A DNA stretch of 8,723 nucleotides, from positions 1-8,723 of the forward strand of contig NZ_CP077374.1 of the NCBI RefSeq assembly GCF_019048525.1, written 5' to 3'. The stretch comes from Acinetobacter lwoffii. GTDB lineage: Bacteria > Pseudomonadota > Gammaproteobacteria > Pseudomonadales > Moraxellaceae. Of this stretch, positions 1 to 5,912 are shown in pieces. Position 1 is the first letter of the stretch. Every line of letters starts with the position of its first letter. Below the pieces are notes generated by a model. That model was not told the DNA's origin, did not search any database, and saw only the letters and a program-made list of their open reading frames with translations. The translations under genes were made by a program, and so were the position numbers.

Positions 1-374
1 ATGGGAGCTGATTTAGGGAGTTCGGGTTCACTAGGCTCTTGGATCTTTGGTTTGGGTGCTTCCAGTAGACGTTGCATCATCTCAATTTGATTTTGATAAA
101 AGGATTCACGCTCTTTTGCATCATCAAGTTGATTTTTCAGCATGTCTATCTGTTGCCTAAGTAGTAAAACTTCTGCCGAATTTGGACTGTCTATTTTTAC
201 AGACTCTTTTACATCTAGTTTTTTTGAAGGTTCACCAAAAACACGGATAGCCTCGGCTAGATCAATTTTATTATCAGAATTTTTACTTAAAATTCCTTTC
301 TTTATGTTGTTGTAAATCGTTTGTCTATTGATATTGTAAAGCTTAGAAAGCTCAAGAACTGTAAGGCTTTTCAT
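1..374 (-). CDS. Plasmid replication accessory DNA-binding protein, N-terminal 124 residues (gene continues at 8723-8573)
   Basis: This leftward gene starts at the ATG 374-372 and is still open at base 1. If the window is circular it continues at base 8723 (codon 125 is made of bases 2, 1 and 8723, ATT) and ends at TAG 8573-8575, giving 174 residues. The N-terminus (about residues 4-47) is a helix-turn-helix of the kind that recognises DNA, including the segment LSKLYNINRQTIYNNIKKG. Residues about 67-105 are rich in heptad-like Leu/Gln/Glu and probably form a coiled coil, followed by a Pro/Glu-rich linker. It lies 78 bp downstream of the Rep_3 gene on the same strand, the usual place for the small plasmid replication DNA-binding protein of Acinetobacter plasmids. 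Its exact role (copy control, partition or Rep helper) is not established from sequence. The family call is by recognition of the sequence type and context. Confidence 0.85.
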   Translation of the reverse strand, partial: MKSLTVLELSKLYNINRQTIYNNIKKGILSKNSDNKIDLAEAIRVFGEPSKKLDVKESVKIDSPNSAEVLLLRQQIDMLKNQLDDAKERESFYQNQIEMMQRLLEAPKPKIQEPSEPELPKSAP

Positions 375-410
375 GTTGTAAATCTATGCCTAACTCTGTC
401 AAAAGTTGTT

Positions 411-433
411 GTCTATTAGACTGCCTAATAGAC
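411..433. repeat. Perfect 8-bp inverted repeat between rep and the accessory gene
   Basis: GTCTATTA (411-418) and TAATAGAC (426-433) are perfect inverted arms around a 7-nt loop. It lies in the 78-bp gap between the rep stop and the start of the DNA-binding gene. There is no U-tract on either strand, so it is not a classical terminator. It could be an operator for the HTH protein encoded just downstream or an mRNA hairpin setting relative expression. Confidence 0.5.
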
Positions 434-452
434 AAATGATCAAGTATAAATT

Positions 453-1382
453 TTAGGCAGCTTGATAGCCAACTTTTTGAAGATAAGGGAATAATTCTTG
501 GAATTTTTGAGAATCTTGAAGCATTTCTGCAATGCGCACAGCAAATTGCTGGTAGCTTTCGGTGCCTTCTGAATATCGCCCCATCTCAGGTAATTCAGAA
601 AGTTTGTTGGCAAAGAGATGACGTTGTTTATCACTCATTTTGGAGAAAAGAGCTAATGTATCCGTTCCCTTAATTACTTTGTCAGAGTTGGTTTTTTTCT
701 GCTTAAAACTGAAAGAAAAACCGGAAATTGAACGTCCTTTTTTATGTTGTTCATATTTAGCCGTTATATCGGTTAACTCATTTACTTGCTTGAGGGCAAA
801 CTCTAAAACATACGTTTTAAAATTACTCATTGTTTTGTATTGATGAGCTTCGACACCAAGTTGTTGTCTAAAGATCGATAGATCAAAAATTGGCGTTTTA
901 CCGGCAGATCTCCATTGAATTAATAACTCGTATAACCGAATAGCATAAGAGCTAGTTAATCTCGAAACCTGCTCCAATTCATATTTAGTAAAGTTTTCTT
1001 CCAGTCGAGTTATGAGTGGAACAATGTCTTGCGTGAAACGTAGGAAAACGATCCCGGATTGAGGTTCATATCCAATTTTATCGACCCAACGACAGTGAAA
1101 GCTACGATCCTTACCAGTCTTAGGATTAATGTCATGATACGTGACATAGCGATCAAATAAGCTTTTAGATGCATCCCGAAGCACGGTATAAGCAGTGTGT
1201 TTCTCGACATTAAAGGTATTGATATAACTACTTGCATGTACTTCTAAAAGGCTATTTTCAGTTATCCCATGCCCTGTTTCTCGAGCTTCAGCAATGGCTA
1301 ATAGGATCAGCCTTTGTTCAACTGTATCTAGGGTATAGCTAGCTTGAATTAAAGCATTATCCTTTACGATTAATTCACTCAT
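453..1382 (-). CDS. repB: Rep_3 family replication initiator protein
   Basis: This 309-residue protein is the plasmid replication initiator. Rep_3 (PF01051) proteins bind iterons at the origin, help melt the adjacent AT-rich DNA and recruit host DnaA/DnaB; dimers repress their own gene. The N-terminus has the typical opening VKDNALIQASYTLDTVEQR and forms the first winged-helix domain (roughly residues 5-140). The segment around 145-165 (LTSSYAIRLYELLIQWRSAG) belongs to the second, iteron-binding winged-helix domain, ending near residue 230. The C-terminal 75 residues are variable and probably disordered. Length is normal for the family. The start ATG (1382-1380) matches the conserved N-terminus; no strong ribosome site precedes it. 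Five iterons lie 78-184 bp upstream, and an inverted partial iteron sits in the presumed promoter, suggesting autorepression. The family call is firm; the replicon group cannot be assigned here. Confidence 0.95.
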   Translation of the reverse strand: MSELIVKDNALIQASYTLDTVEQRLILLAIAEARETGHGITENSLLEVHASSYINTFNVEKHTAYTVLRDASKSLFDRYVTYHDINPKTGKDRSFHCRWVDKIGYEPQSGIVFLRFTQDIVPLITRLEENFTKYELEQVSRLTSSYAIRLYELLIQWRSAGKTPIFDLSIFRQQLGVEAHQYKTMSNFKTYVLEFALKQVNELTDITAKYEQHKKGRSISGFSFSFKQKKTNSDKVIKGTDTLALFSKMSDKQRHLFANKLSELPEMGRYSEGTESYQQFAVRIAEMLQDSQKFQELFPYLQKVGYQAA

Positions 1383-1404
1383 TTCTAATAATAAATTTAT
1401 AATT

Positions 1405-1413
1405 AAACTAGGT
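1405..1413 (-). promoter_or_regulatory. Inverted partial iteron in the rep promoter region (possible autorepression operator)
   Basis: AAACTAGGT at 1405-1413 is the exact reverse complement of ACCTAGTTT, the core of the five iterons. It lies 23 bp upstream of the rep start codon, where the promoter should be. In Rep_3 plasmids, inverted iteron-like sequences at the rep promoter are the operators bound by Rep dimers. The operator role is inference; the 9-bp match is seen directly. Confidence 0.5.
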
Positions 1414-1459
1414 CGTACAATAGACTATTTTAATTGATTTGTAAATCATCTTGATTTGA

Positions 1460-1566
1460 GGTCGATAAACCTAGTTTTAAGGTCGATAAACCTAGTTTTA
1501 TGGGTCGATAAACCTAGTTTTATGGGTCGATAAACCTAGTTTTATGGGTCGATAAACCTAGTTTTA
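1460..1566. repeat. Origin iterons: five direct repeats (oriV)
   Basis: Five copies of the 20-mer GGTCGATAAACCTAGTTTTA occur at 1460-1479, 1481-1500, 1503-1522, 1525-1544 and 1547-1566, all identical over these 20 bases. Spacing is 21 bp between the first two and 22 bp for the rest (the last three are preceded by TG, the second by A). Two helical turns per unit puts Rep molecules on one face of the DNA, the classical iteron arrangement. The core AAACCTAGTTT is a near-palindrome. Together with the DnaA box and AT-rich region to the right this forms the vegetative origin. Confidence 0.95.
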
Positions 1567-1582
1567 TTGGCTCTGAAACCCT

Positions 1583-1591
1583 TGTGTATAA
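1583..1591 (-). promoter_or_regulatory. DnaA box
   Basis: TGTGTATAA on the plus strand reads TTATACACA on the minus strand, a perfect match to the DnaA consensus TTWTNCACA. It lies 16 bp beyond the last iteron and directly before the AT-rich stretch, the place expected for a host DnaA site in an iteron origin. Confidence 0.7.
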
Positions 1592-1660
1592 AGGATTACA
1601 GCTTACTTAAAAGCATTTAAAAGATTAAAAATAATTAAAAGCCTAAAGTATGAAAAATTG
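1592..1660. other. AT-rich DNA unwinding element candidate of oriV
   Basis: This stretch is very AT-rich and carries TTAAAA runs at 1607, 1617, 1625 and 1635 (three of them TTAAAAG), mostly 10 bp apart, that is, once per helical turn. Next to iterons and a DnaA box this is the probable strand-opening region. It is inferred from position and composition; melting cannot be tested here. Confidence 0.55.
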
Positions 1661-1728
1661 CCCTTGGTTTTCGCTTCGCTCAAACTCTATTGAATCTCGC
1701 TTTCGCTCGATTCGTCGGGGCAATTTTT
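1653..1728. terminator. Possible bidirectional hairpin: 11-bp arms with a long loop
   Basis: AAAAATTGCCC (1653-1663) is perfectly complementary to GGGCAATTTTT (1718-1728) across a 54-nt loop holding two TCGCTTTCGCTC-like motifs. A/T runs at both ends would give a U-tract in either direction. The long loop lowers confidence that it is a simple terminator; a structural role beside the origin is possible. Confidence 0.4.
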
Positions 1729-1954
1729 GGTTCATATTTTCGTGACTTTTAGAAAAGCAAAAGCAAGATCAAAAGCAGCTCGGAATTCGCTTCGCTCATG
1801 AGCTTTTTTCTCGCTACGCTCGGTTTGGGATAAAACTTGGGAAGTTCGCACCCATTCGGGATGCTCTGTAGGGTAGGTGATTAATGGATAGGGAGCTTGT
1901 AATCAAGGAAAGGAAAGGGCAAATTTTCTCAGTTCGCTCGTAGACACTCGCTCT
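1671..1954. repeat. Dispersed TCGCTTCGCTC motif family
   Basis: Between the origin and the relaxase gene the motif TCGCTNCGCTC occurs at 1671-1681, 1787-1797 and 1811-1821, with a one-base-longer variant at 1697-1710 and shorter relatives at 1933-1940 and 1947-1954. No reading frame with coding character spans the stretch, which otherwise holds only hairpin candidates. The function of the motif is not known to me. This is the content of the 574-bp gene-free interval 1383-1956, apart from the origin elements listed separately. Confidence 0.6.
1771..1808. terminator. Weak hairpin, possible terminator for the relaxase gene
   Basis: AAAAGCAGCTC (1771-1781) can pair with GAGCTTTTTT (1799-1808), with a two-base bulge, around a loop containing TCGCTTCGCTC. 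Reading leftward from the relaxase stop at 1957 this is the first hairpin with T runs. The imperfect stem makes this a tentative call. Confidence 0.35.
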
Positions 1955-1956
1955 GT

Positions 1957-3393
1957 TTAGCGACTCATGCCACGAGATTTCATTTTAGGCGCATGTTGCT
2001 GTGCTTTGAGCTGTTGTTCCTGTCTGAGTTTCATCTGTTGTTCTGCTTTGATCTCATCCACACATTTTTTAATGACTTGATAGGATGGGTATAGAGTCTG
2101 GTATTGCTTGGCTTTGGCTGGATGTTGTTGTTGGTACTGCTTCCAGGCATGTTCTTTAAACTTTTCATTCTCCAATAAATCCTTCACACCATGTTTTTTC
2201 TGGTGTTCATGCTGACCTTTCAGCTTTTTGTGTTCCTGGTAGATCTCATCACGTTGGGCTTCCCAGGCTTTTTTTCCAAACAGTAAGGGTTTGTTCTGGG
2301 TTAATTCGTTGTGTTGATCGACCAGGCTTTGCAATTTGTCATGACTTTGCTTGAGTCCGCTTTTCACGATCTCCTGGGCAAGCTGCTGATTGAACTCGTT
2401 TTGATGTTTGTGGTGCTTGGTCAGGTTTATTTCGGCTTGTTTGAGATTGCGCTGCATAAAATCCAGGTCTAGATTCGCGTCTTTTGCGCTGATTTCGCGA
2501 TTTAGCACTTTACCAAGGGTTTCTCTCTGTTTTTCCTCAAACAGGGCTTTTTCGTCAATTGGTGGCGTTTTAGCGCTATTCTTGATTTGGATCTGCTGTT
2601 CTGTTTTCAGTGTGCTGAGTTTTATCTCATTTTCAGCAATTAGAACGTCCATATTTTTGTCGTATTGCAACTGAGCCTGATTTCTCTGTTTGATTTCATC
2701 ATTGCTTCGGCTGATTTCGGTTTCGATGCCTCTTCTACGTAGTTCGGTGACTTTCGGTCCTTCGTGCAGGGTGGCTTCCAGGCCATTCTCCTGGTCTTTG
2801 TAGCTGCGGTGGTCGACCCGGGCTGTGGATCCGGCCAGATTCAGGTGCACATTGCAGATATCGGCAAAGTGTTCACGCCAGTGATCGATTTCTCCACTGT
2901 GTTTCTGATCGAGTTCCCGGGTTTTCTCTGTAAAACCTTCTGGCGTAAGTTTACGTGTGCTCATTAGGATATGGGCGTGATAATTGCGCTCATCACTGCC
3001 GGATCCGGTATGCGGTGCATGAATACAGGCATCGACTGCTACCTGATGTCTTTCCACGATGCTGGCACATAATTCTTCGAGCATGGCCAGACGTTGTTCC
3101 TGGTTCAGTTCACTTGGAAAGGCAATTTCAAATTCCCTGGCTACAGTCGAGTTTTTTCGGGTTTCCCGTTGTTCAACTTCGTTCCAGAGTTTTTCTCGAT
3201 TCTTTAAATGCTCTGGTGCGCCTTCTGGTAAATAAATTTCTTTGTATTCCACACCGGTTTTTCGGCTGTAGTCATGTTCTCGGCCTTCACGTTTGCAATA
3301 GATCTTTTCACCGGCCCGATAAGCAATCGCAGCAGTGGCGGAACGCCCTGCTGATCGTGCTACGGTTTTGACTGAAAAGTGGTAAATCGCCAT
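1957..3393 (-). CDS. mobA: MobA/MobL family relaxase (MOBQ type, without primase domain)
   Basis: This 478-residue protein should nick one strand at oriT, stay bound to the 5' end and pilot it during mobilisation. The relaxase domain fills the first 200 or so residues. It opens with MAIYHFSVKT, closely like RSF1010 MobA. The candidate nucleophile is Tyr25 in AIAYRAG. The metal-binding motif is NYHAHILMS (His139, His141), with His125 in CIHAPH also likely. The conserved segment VDHRSY lies near residue 195. From about residue 230 to the end the protein is a long Gln/Lys/Glu-rich helical, probably coiled-coil, region instead of the primase found in RSF1010 MobA. The start codon fits the family N-terminus exactly. 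The putative oriT lies directly upstream, with a MobC-like gene diverging from it. Base composition is visibly more GC-rich than the cargo genes. No type IV secretion genes are present, so a helper would be needed. Confidence 0.93.
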   Translation of the reverse strand: MAIYHFSVKTVARSAGRSATAAIAYRAGEKIYCKREGREHDYSRKTGVEYKEIYLPEGAPEHLKNREKLWNEVEQRETRKNSTVAREFEIAFPSELNQEQRLAMLEELCASIVERHQVAVDACIHAPHTGSGSDERNYHAHILMSTRKLTPEGFTEKTRELDQKHSGEIDHWREHFADICNVHLNLAGSTARVDHRSYKDQENGLEATLHEGPKVTELRRRGIETEISRSNDEIKQRNQAQLQYDKNMDVLIAENEIKLSTLKTEQQIQIKNSAKTPPIDEKALFEEKQRETLGKVLNREISAKDANLDLDFMQRNLKQAEINLTKHHKHQNEFNQQLAQEIVKSGLKQSHDKLQSLVDQHNELTQNKPLLFGKKAWEAQRDEIYQEHKKLKGQHEHQKKHGVKDLLENEKFKEHAWKQYQQQHPAKAKQYQTLYPSYQVIKKCVDEIKAEQQMKLRQEQQLKAQQHAPKMKSRGMSR

Positions 3394-3414
3394 GCCTGTT
3401 TTTCGCTTTTAAAT

Positions 3415-3515
3415 TTTCACGTAGTGAAATACAACCGTGAATACGGTTGTCGGGGTATTGGGGAGACCCCAATCGTACTTGCAAACGAAGTTTGCATAAG
3501 TGCGCTCTTCGAGGA
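3415..3515. other. oriT: Putative oriT (RSF1010-like nick region with nested inverted repeats)
   Basis: Upstream of the relaxase start, four perfect inverted repeats follow each other: TTTCAC/GTGAAA (3415-3420/3424-3429), ACAACCGT/ACGGTTGT (3431-3438/3443-3450), ATTGGGG/CCCCAAT (3457-3463/3467-3473) and GCAAAC/GTTTGC (3481-3486/3490-3495). The last hairpin is followed at once by ATAAGTGCGCTCTT (3496-3509). This resembles the RSF1010/MOBQ arrangement, where a short hairpin precedes a nick core of the type TAARTGCGCCCT. Nicking is therefore predicted within 3502-3508. Position between a MOBQ relaxase gene and a divergent MobC-like gene supports the call. The exact nick base is inference. Confidence 0.75.
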
Positions 3516-3534
3516 AAACATTACTATACATATA

Positions 3535-3562
3535 GCACCTTGAATGCATATTCAAGTGCGCT
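3535..3562. repeat. Second hairpin followed by a copy of the nick-like core
   Basis: GCAC-C-TTGAAT (3535-3545) pairs with ATTCAAGTGC (3550-3559) around the loop GCAT, with one bulged C. The 3' arm runs into AAGTGCGCT (3554-3562), the same nine bases as in the presumed nick core at 3498-3506. It may be a duplicated relaxase recognition element or an operator for the genes that start just to the right. Confidence 0.5.
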
Positions 3563-3602
3563 TATGTTAGGAATGGTTTCCCAGGATGATGGTATTGGAT
3601 TA

Positions 3603-3869
3603 ATGAGTGTTACTGAAACTTTAGACAGCAAGATTAAGGCACAGGAAGAGAAGCTAAAACAGCTTAAGGCTCAAAGACAGGCAGCATTAGCAAGAGAACG
3701 TGCCAAAGAGAAAGAGCAGGCACGAAAGGATGATACCAGACGTAAAAGTTTAATCGGATCCTGCATGTTGAAAATCACTGAAGATGATGAACAAGCCAGA
3801 GCAAAATTGATTGCACAGATGGATAAGTATTTAATAGATGAGCGTGATCGTAAGCTTTTTAATTTATAA
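3603..3869 (+). CDS. Small MobC/TraD-like mobilisation protein
   Basis: This 88-residue protein is probably a relaxosome accessory factor that helps the relaxase open or bind oriT. The first 45 residues are a highly charged Lys/Glu/Gln/Ala helix, likely a coiled coil. They are followed by RKDDTRRKSLIGSCML and the ending DERDRKLFNL. This pattern (a charged helix, a D-T-R-R-K-hydrophobic-G segment and a short helical tail) is typical of small TraD/MobC proteins linked to MOBQ relaxases. The frame extends upstream to 3447 through oriT, but the ATG at 3603 is preferred: it has GGA just before it (3597-3599) and excludes the oriT hairpins from the coding sequence. The gene diverges from mobA across oriT, as mobC does in RSF1010, and is followed after 17 bp by the GIY-YIG gene, probably in one transcript. 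The family assignment is by pattern, not by a database hit. Confidence 0.75.
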   Translation: MSVTETLDSKIKAQEEKLKQLKAQRQAALARERAKEKEQARKDDTRRKSLIGSCMLKITEDDEQARAKLIAQMDKYLIDERDRKLFNL

Positions 3870-3886
3870 ATTTTGAGAGATGAGTT

Positions 3887-4318
3887 GTGGAAGATCCAAC
3901 ACTTGATGAGTTAATACAGAAAACAAAACTATTCTTTGAACATCACTGGAATGCAGATCTATTAGGAGAGCCTCCTGAATGGTCATCAGTACATTTTAAT
4001 TTTGGGAAAATTCCTAATTACGATAAACAAGGTGTATATGCTTTTATCAAAGGGGATTTAGTGACTTATATTGGTGTTGGGACTTCTAGAGGTGCTGGTC
4101 GTTATCGTGGTAATGGCTTAAGCGCCAGGGTAATGAAATATTGCCGATGGAATGAAGATAAAACTGAATATATTGCGATAAATCCAAGACTGAAAGATGC
4201 CGGATCCATCATTACGATAGGCTTTGAACGTGATAGGGCTTATTTAGCAAATGCTCTAGAGGTTTTTCTTATCTCTAAACTCCATCCTGTCCACAATGTG
4301 GTTAAAGTTGGTATGTAA
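3887..4318 (+). CDS. GIY-YIG nuclease family protein
   Basis: The protein has 143 residues and begins with GTG (3887), preceded by the purine-rich ribosome site GAGAGATGAG (3875-3884). It carries a full GIY-YIG core: GVYAF (49-53, the GIY strand), TYIGVG (60-65, the YIG strand), Arg81 in GLSARVMKY, Glu125 in ALEVFLI and Asn137 in HPVHN. All positions expected for catalysis are present, so it should be an active metal-dependent DNA endonuclease. No separate DNA-binding domain is evident; the first 45 residues are an extra N-terminal extension. It sits 17 bp after the MobC-like gene and may be co-transcribed with it. The last base of its TAA stop is the first base of a pdif-like site. The substrate is unknown; repair, processing of transferred DNA or defence are all possible. 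Confidence 0.85.
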   Translation: MEDPTLDELIQKTKLFFEHHWNADLLGEPPEWSSVHFNFGKIPNYDKQGVYAFIKGDLVTYIGVGTSRGAGRYRGNGLSARVMKYCRWNEDKTEYIAINPRLKDAGSIITIGFERDRAYLANALEVFLISKLHPVHNVVKVGM

Positions 4319-4345
4319 TTTCGCATAAGAGATTTTATGTTAAAT
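4318..4345 (+). other. pdif site 1 (C|D orientation)
   Basis: XerC half ATTTCGCATAA (4318-4328), spacer GAGATT, XerD half TTATGTTAAAT (4335-4345). Compared with the Acinetobacter pdif consensus (ATTTCGTATAA-6-TTATGTTAAAT) there is one mismatch in the C half and none in the D half. It shares one base with the stop codon of the GIY-YIG gene and marks the left edge of the modular half of the plasmid. Confidence 0.9.
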
Positions 4346-4403
4346 AAAAATCTATCTTATAGATGCTATTAATAAATTGAAGTTTTACTTATCCAGTAAT
4401 TAA

Positions 4404-5225
4404 TCATATATCTATGAATTTTTTATAAATTATTTCAATGCATAAATATAATATTGGCAATGTTATAATAAATCCAGCTTTTAAATAATCTATAAATTCT
4501 AGATAGTTCCAATCCAATTCTAACGGGTTGAAAACGTAAATAATAAAACTAGACAATAAAACCCAAATAGATGAATAAAAAAGCTTTTTTCTATACGTAT
4601 GAATTAAATATTTTATTTTGATGAAATCTATTTTTTTCCAAAAAATAAATGAAAGTATAATGAAGATAAATATATATATGATTGGTTTTAAACTATATAT
4701 ATCTGATAATATTGAAAAAAAACCCAATAAAAAAAATAAAACTATAGGTATCCAAAGAATTGAGAAGCAACCATGTATTGTTGATAAGATGTTTTTATCT
4801 TTCATTTGTGAAAGATTATCTTCTAACCTCTTTTTAACTATTTCTTCTCTGGTAGCGAGTAAGCTATCGAAAATATTAATTATGATTGGTGGAGGTAGGT
4901 TTTTTAGGTACTCATTTTTCTTAGGAATAGATGAAAATTTTTGAAATACTGGTTTTAACTTTAATGAAGGAGCATCTCCCCTAGCCAAGTAGGCTAACCA
5001 TGCTTTCTCCACGATTTCTAAATGATTTGTATCAAGTTCTTGAAGTGAGTGTTCTAATTTCAGCCATTCTGAAATAATTCTCCAATCGATTTTTATAGAT
5101 TCAGGTATTTCTTTATCTAACTTTATTTGGTTATTAGCGATTTTTTGGAGATTTTTTATAAACATTACACCAAAAAATTTGATGGATTCAAAATCGTCAA
5201 TATTGATATTTTCAGGATTTTTCAT
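4404..5225 (-). CDS. Membrane protein of unknown function (cargo of pdif module 1)
   Basis: I do not recognise this 273-residue protein. Residues 1-150 are soluble, acidic-to-neutral and largely helical (for example ISEWLKLEHSLQEL near 51). The rest holds four likely membrane helices at about 153-173, 181-196, 215-233 and 248-266, joined by short basic loops (WKKIDFIKIKY, HTYRKK). The positive loop between helices 2 and 3 suggests that it, and thus the N-terminal domain, faces the cytoplasm. There is no signal peptide. The start ATG (5225-5223) has AAAGAA a few bases upstream and lies 12 bp from pdif site 2, so its promoter may overlap that site. The gene is strongly AT-rich compared with mobA, suggesting a separate origin. 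It fills the interval between inversely oriented pdif sites alone. A defence or phage-exclusion role would fit an N-terminal domain plus membrane anchor, but nothing in the sequence proves it. Confidence 0.8.
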   Translation of the reverse strand: MKNPENINIDDFESIKFFGVMFIKNLQKIANNQIKLDKEIPESIKIDWRIISEWLKLEHSLQELDTNHLEIVEKAWLAYLARGDAPSLKLKPVFQKFSSIPKKNEYLKNLPPPIIINIFDSLLATREEIVKKRLEDNLSQMKDKNILSTIHGCFSILWIPIVLFFLLGFFSILSDIYSLKPIIYIFIFIILSFIFWKKIDFIKIKYLIHTYRKKLFYSSIWVLLSSFIIYVFNPLELDWNYLEFIDYLKAGFIITLPILYLCIEIIYKKFIDI

Positions 5226-5237
5226 AAGATTTCTTTA

Positions 5238-5265
5238 AATTAACATAATGGGCATTATGCGAAGT
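5238..5265 (-). other. pdif site 2 (D|C orientation)
   Basis: XerD half AATTAACATAA (5238-5248), spacer TGGGCA, XerC half TTATGCGAAGT (5255-5265). Read on the minus strand: ACTTCGCATAA-TGCCCA-TTATGTTAATT. The XerC arm matches consensus at 9 of 11 and the XerD arm at 10 of 11. It is inverted relative to sites 1 and 3 and separates module 1 from the brnTA module. Confidence 0.85.
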
Positions 5266-5271
5266 TCACAC

Positions 5272-5299
5272 AAAAATGGGAGTATAAACTCCCATTTTT
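5272..5299 (-). terminator. Rho-independent terminator of brnTA
   Basis: AAAAATGGGAGT (5272-5283) and ACTCCCATTTTT (5288-5299) form a perfect 12-bp stem with loop ATAA. On the minus strand the stem ends in a T run, just after the brnA stop codon (5300-5298). The A/T ends on both sides would also let it stop rightward transcripts. Confidence 0.9.
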
Positions 5300-5612
5300 A
5301 TTGATGATTTTTTAATTCTTTCAGCATAGCATCTCGCAGAATCTCATTCATCCGGGTTTGATAGCCTTTACCTTGAGCTTTAAACCATGCAAGTACATCA
5401 GCATCTAAACGAATGGAGGTCTGTTGCTTCACTGGGCGATAGAATTGATTATGGCGTACAGCATTGCTCCAGTCTGTAATTTCAGGAATATCTGATAAAT
5501 CTAGCTGATCATCAGGAACCGTCCCCTTCGTAAGCAAGCGTTCGATTTCAGCATCTTGCTTCTCACTAAATTTTTCATTTAGTTCTTTGCGTGAGTATCT
5601 AACCGTGCTCAT
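5298..5612 (-). CDS. brnA: BrnA family antitoxin
   Basis: This is the 104-residue antitoxin of a type II BrnT/BrnA pair. BrnA binds and neutralises the BrnT ribonuclease, and the complex represses the operon. The C-terminal part (about 64-98) has the ribbon-helix-helix signature KQQTSIRLDADVLAWFKAQG followed by RMNEILRDAM. The N-terminal 60 residues are polar and would form the toxin-binding and operator-linked part. The ATG at 5612-5610 is preferred over upstream in-frame codons because it gives the usual family N-terminus (MSTVRYSRKEL) and a purine-rich site, AAGGCGGAG, lies upstream. The start lies 14 bp inside the end of brnT, so the two are translationally coupled. The terminator at 5272-5299 overlaps the stop codon. 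Confidence 0.93.
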   Translation of the reverse strand: MSTVRYSRKELNEKFSEKQDAEIERLLTKGTVPDDQLDLSDIPEITDWSNAVRHNQFYRPVKQQTSIRLDADVLAWFKAQGKGYQTRMNEILRDAMLKELKNHQ

Positions 5613-5895
5613 ATTTATCGCGCTCCGCCTTAGTGACTTGTCTTGCACTAATGATTCGTATGATTTCACAGTCATCTTCATCAAAGATGGTGTGAGCTAC
5701 TAATAGCATTAGTACGCCTTTTACTCTTCCAATGGTTTGCCAACGTTCTTCACCATCAGTATGTCTGTCCTGGATTGATATCCTTAATGGATCATCAAAG
5801 ACAAGGCTTGCAGTTTCGAAAGAGATATCATGCTTTTTCTGATTCTTTCGATTCTTTGCCTCATCCCATTCGAAATATTGTTCCATAAAAAACAT
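5599..5895 (-). CDS. brnT: BrnT family toxin (ribonuclease)
   Basis: This is the 98-residue toxin of the BrnT/BrnA type II system, a RelE-fold ribonuclease that stops translation when its antitoxin is lost. Family features are all visible: FEWDEAKNRKNQKKHDISFETA (residues 8-29, quoted here only as its N- and C-terminal parts FEWDEAKN and HDISFETA), DDP at 34-36, HTDGEERWQTIG (45-56) and the C-terminal IIRIISARQVTKAERDKYE strand-helix. Length is normal. ATG 5895 gives MFFMEQYF; the internal ATG at 5886 (MEQYFEW) fits the family N-terminus slightly better, and neither has a strong ribosome site. The toxin gene comes first and overlaps brnA by 14 bp, the usual BrnTA order. The pair should act as a plasmid-stabilising addiction module and sits alone between pdif sites 2 and 3. 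Confidence 0.94.
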   Translation of the reverse strand: MFFMEQYFEWDEAKNRKNQKKHDISFETASLVFDDPLRISIQDRHTDGEERWQTIGRVKGVLMLLVAHTIFDEDDCEIIRIISARQVTKAERDKYEHG

Positions 5896-5912
5896 TCAAA
5901 TTCGTATATACA

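Noticed and set aside
1460..1566. CRISPR-like regular repeats
   Set aside because: Units are contiguous with 1-2 bp between them and no spacers, and lie beside a Rep_3 gene: these are origin iterons.
2408..3371. Plus-strand reading frames inside mobA
   Set aside because: They are antisense shadows of the relaxase, which has clear family motifs on the minus strand.
3447..3602. N-terminal extension of the MobC-like protein through oriT
   Set aside because: The extension translates hairpin DNA, has no coding character, and a better start with a GGA site is at 3603.
3887..4318. Homing endonuclease or intron
   Set aside because: No intron or interrupted gene is seen, and no separate DNA-binding domain; the gene is intact in an operon-like position.
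5613..5684. Longer brnA start at 5684
   Set aside because: It would overlap brnT by 86 bp and add 24 residues not expected for BrnA; the ATG at 5612 gives the usual start.
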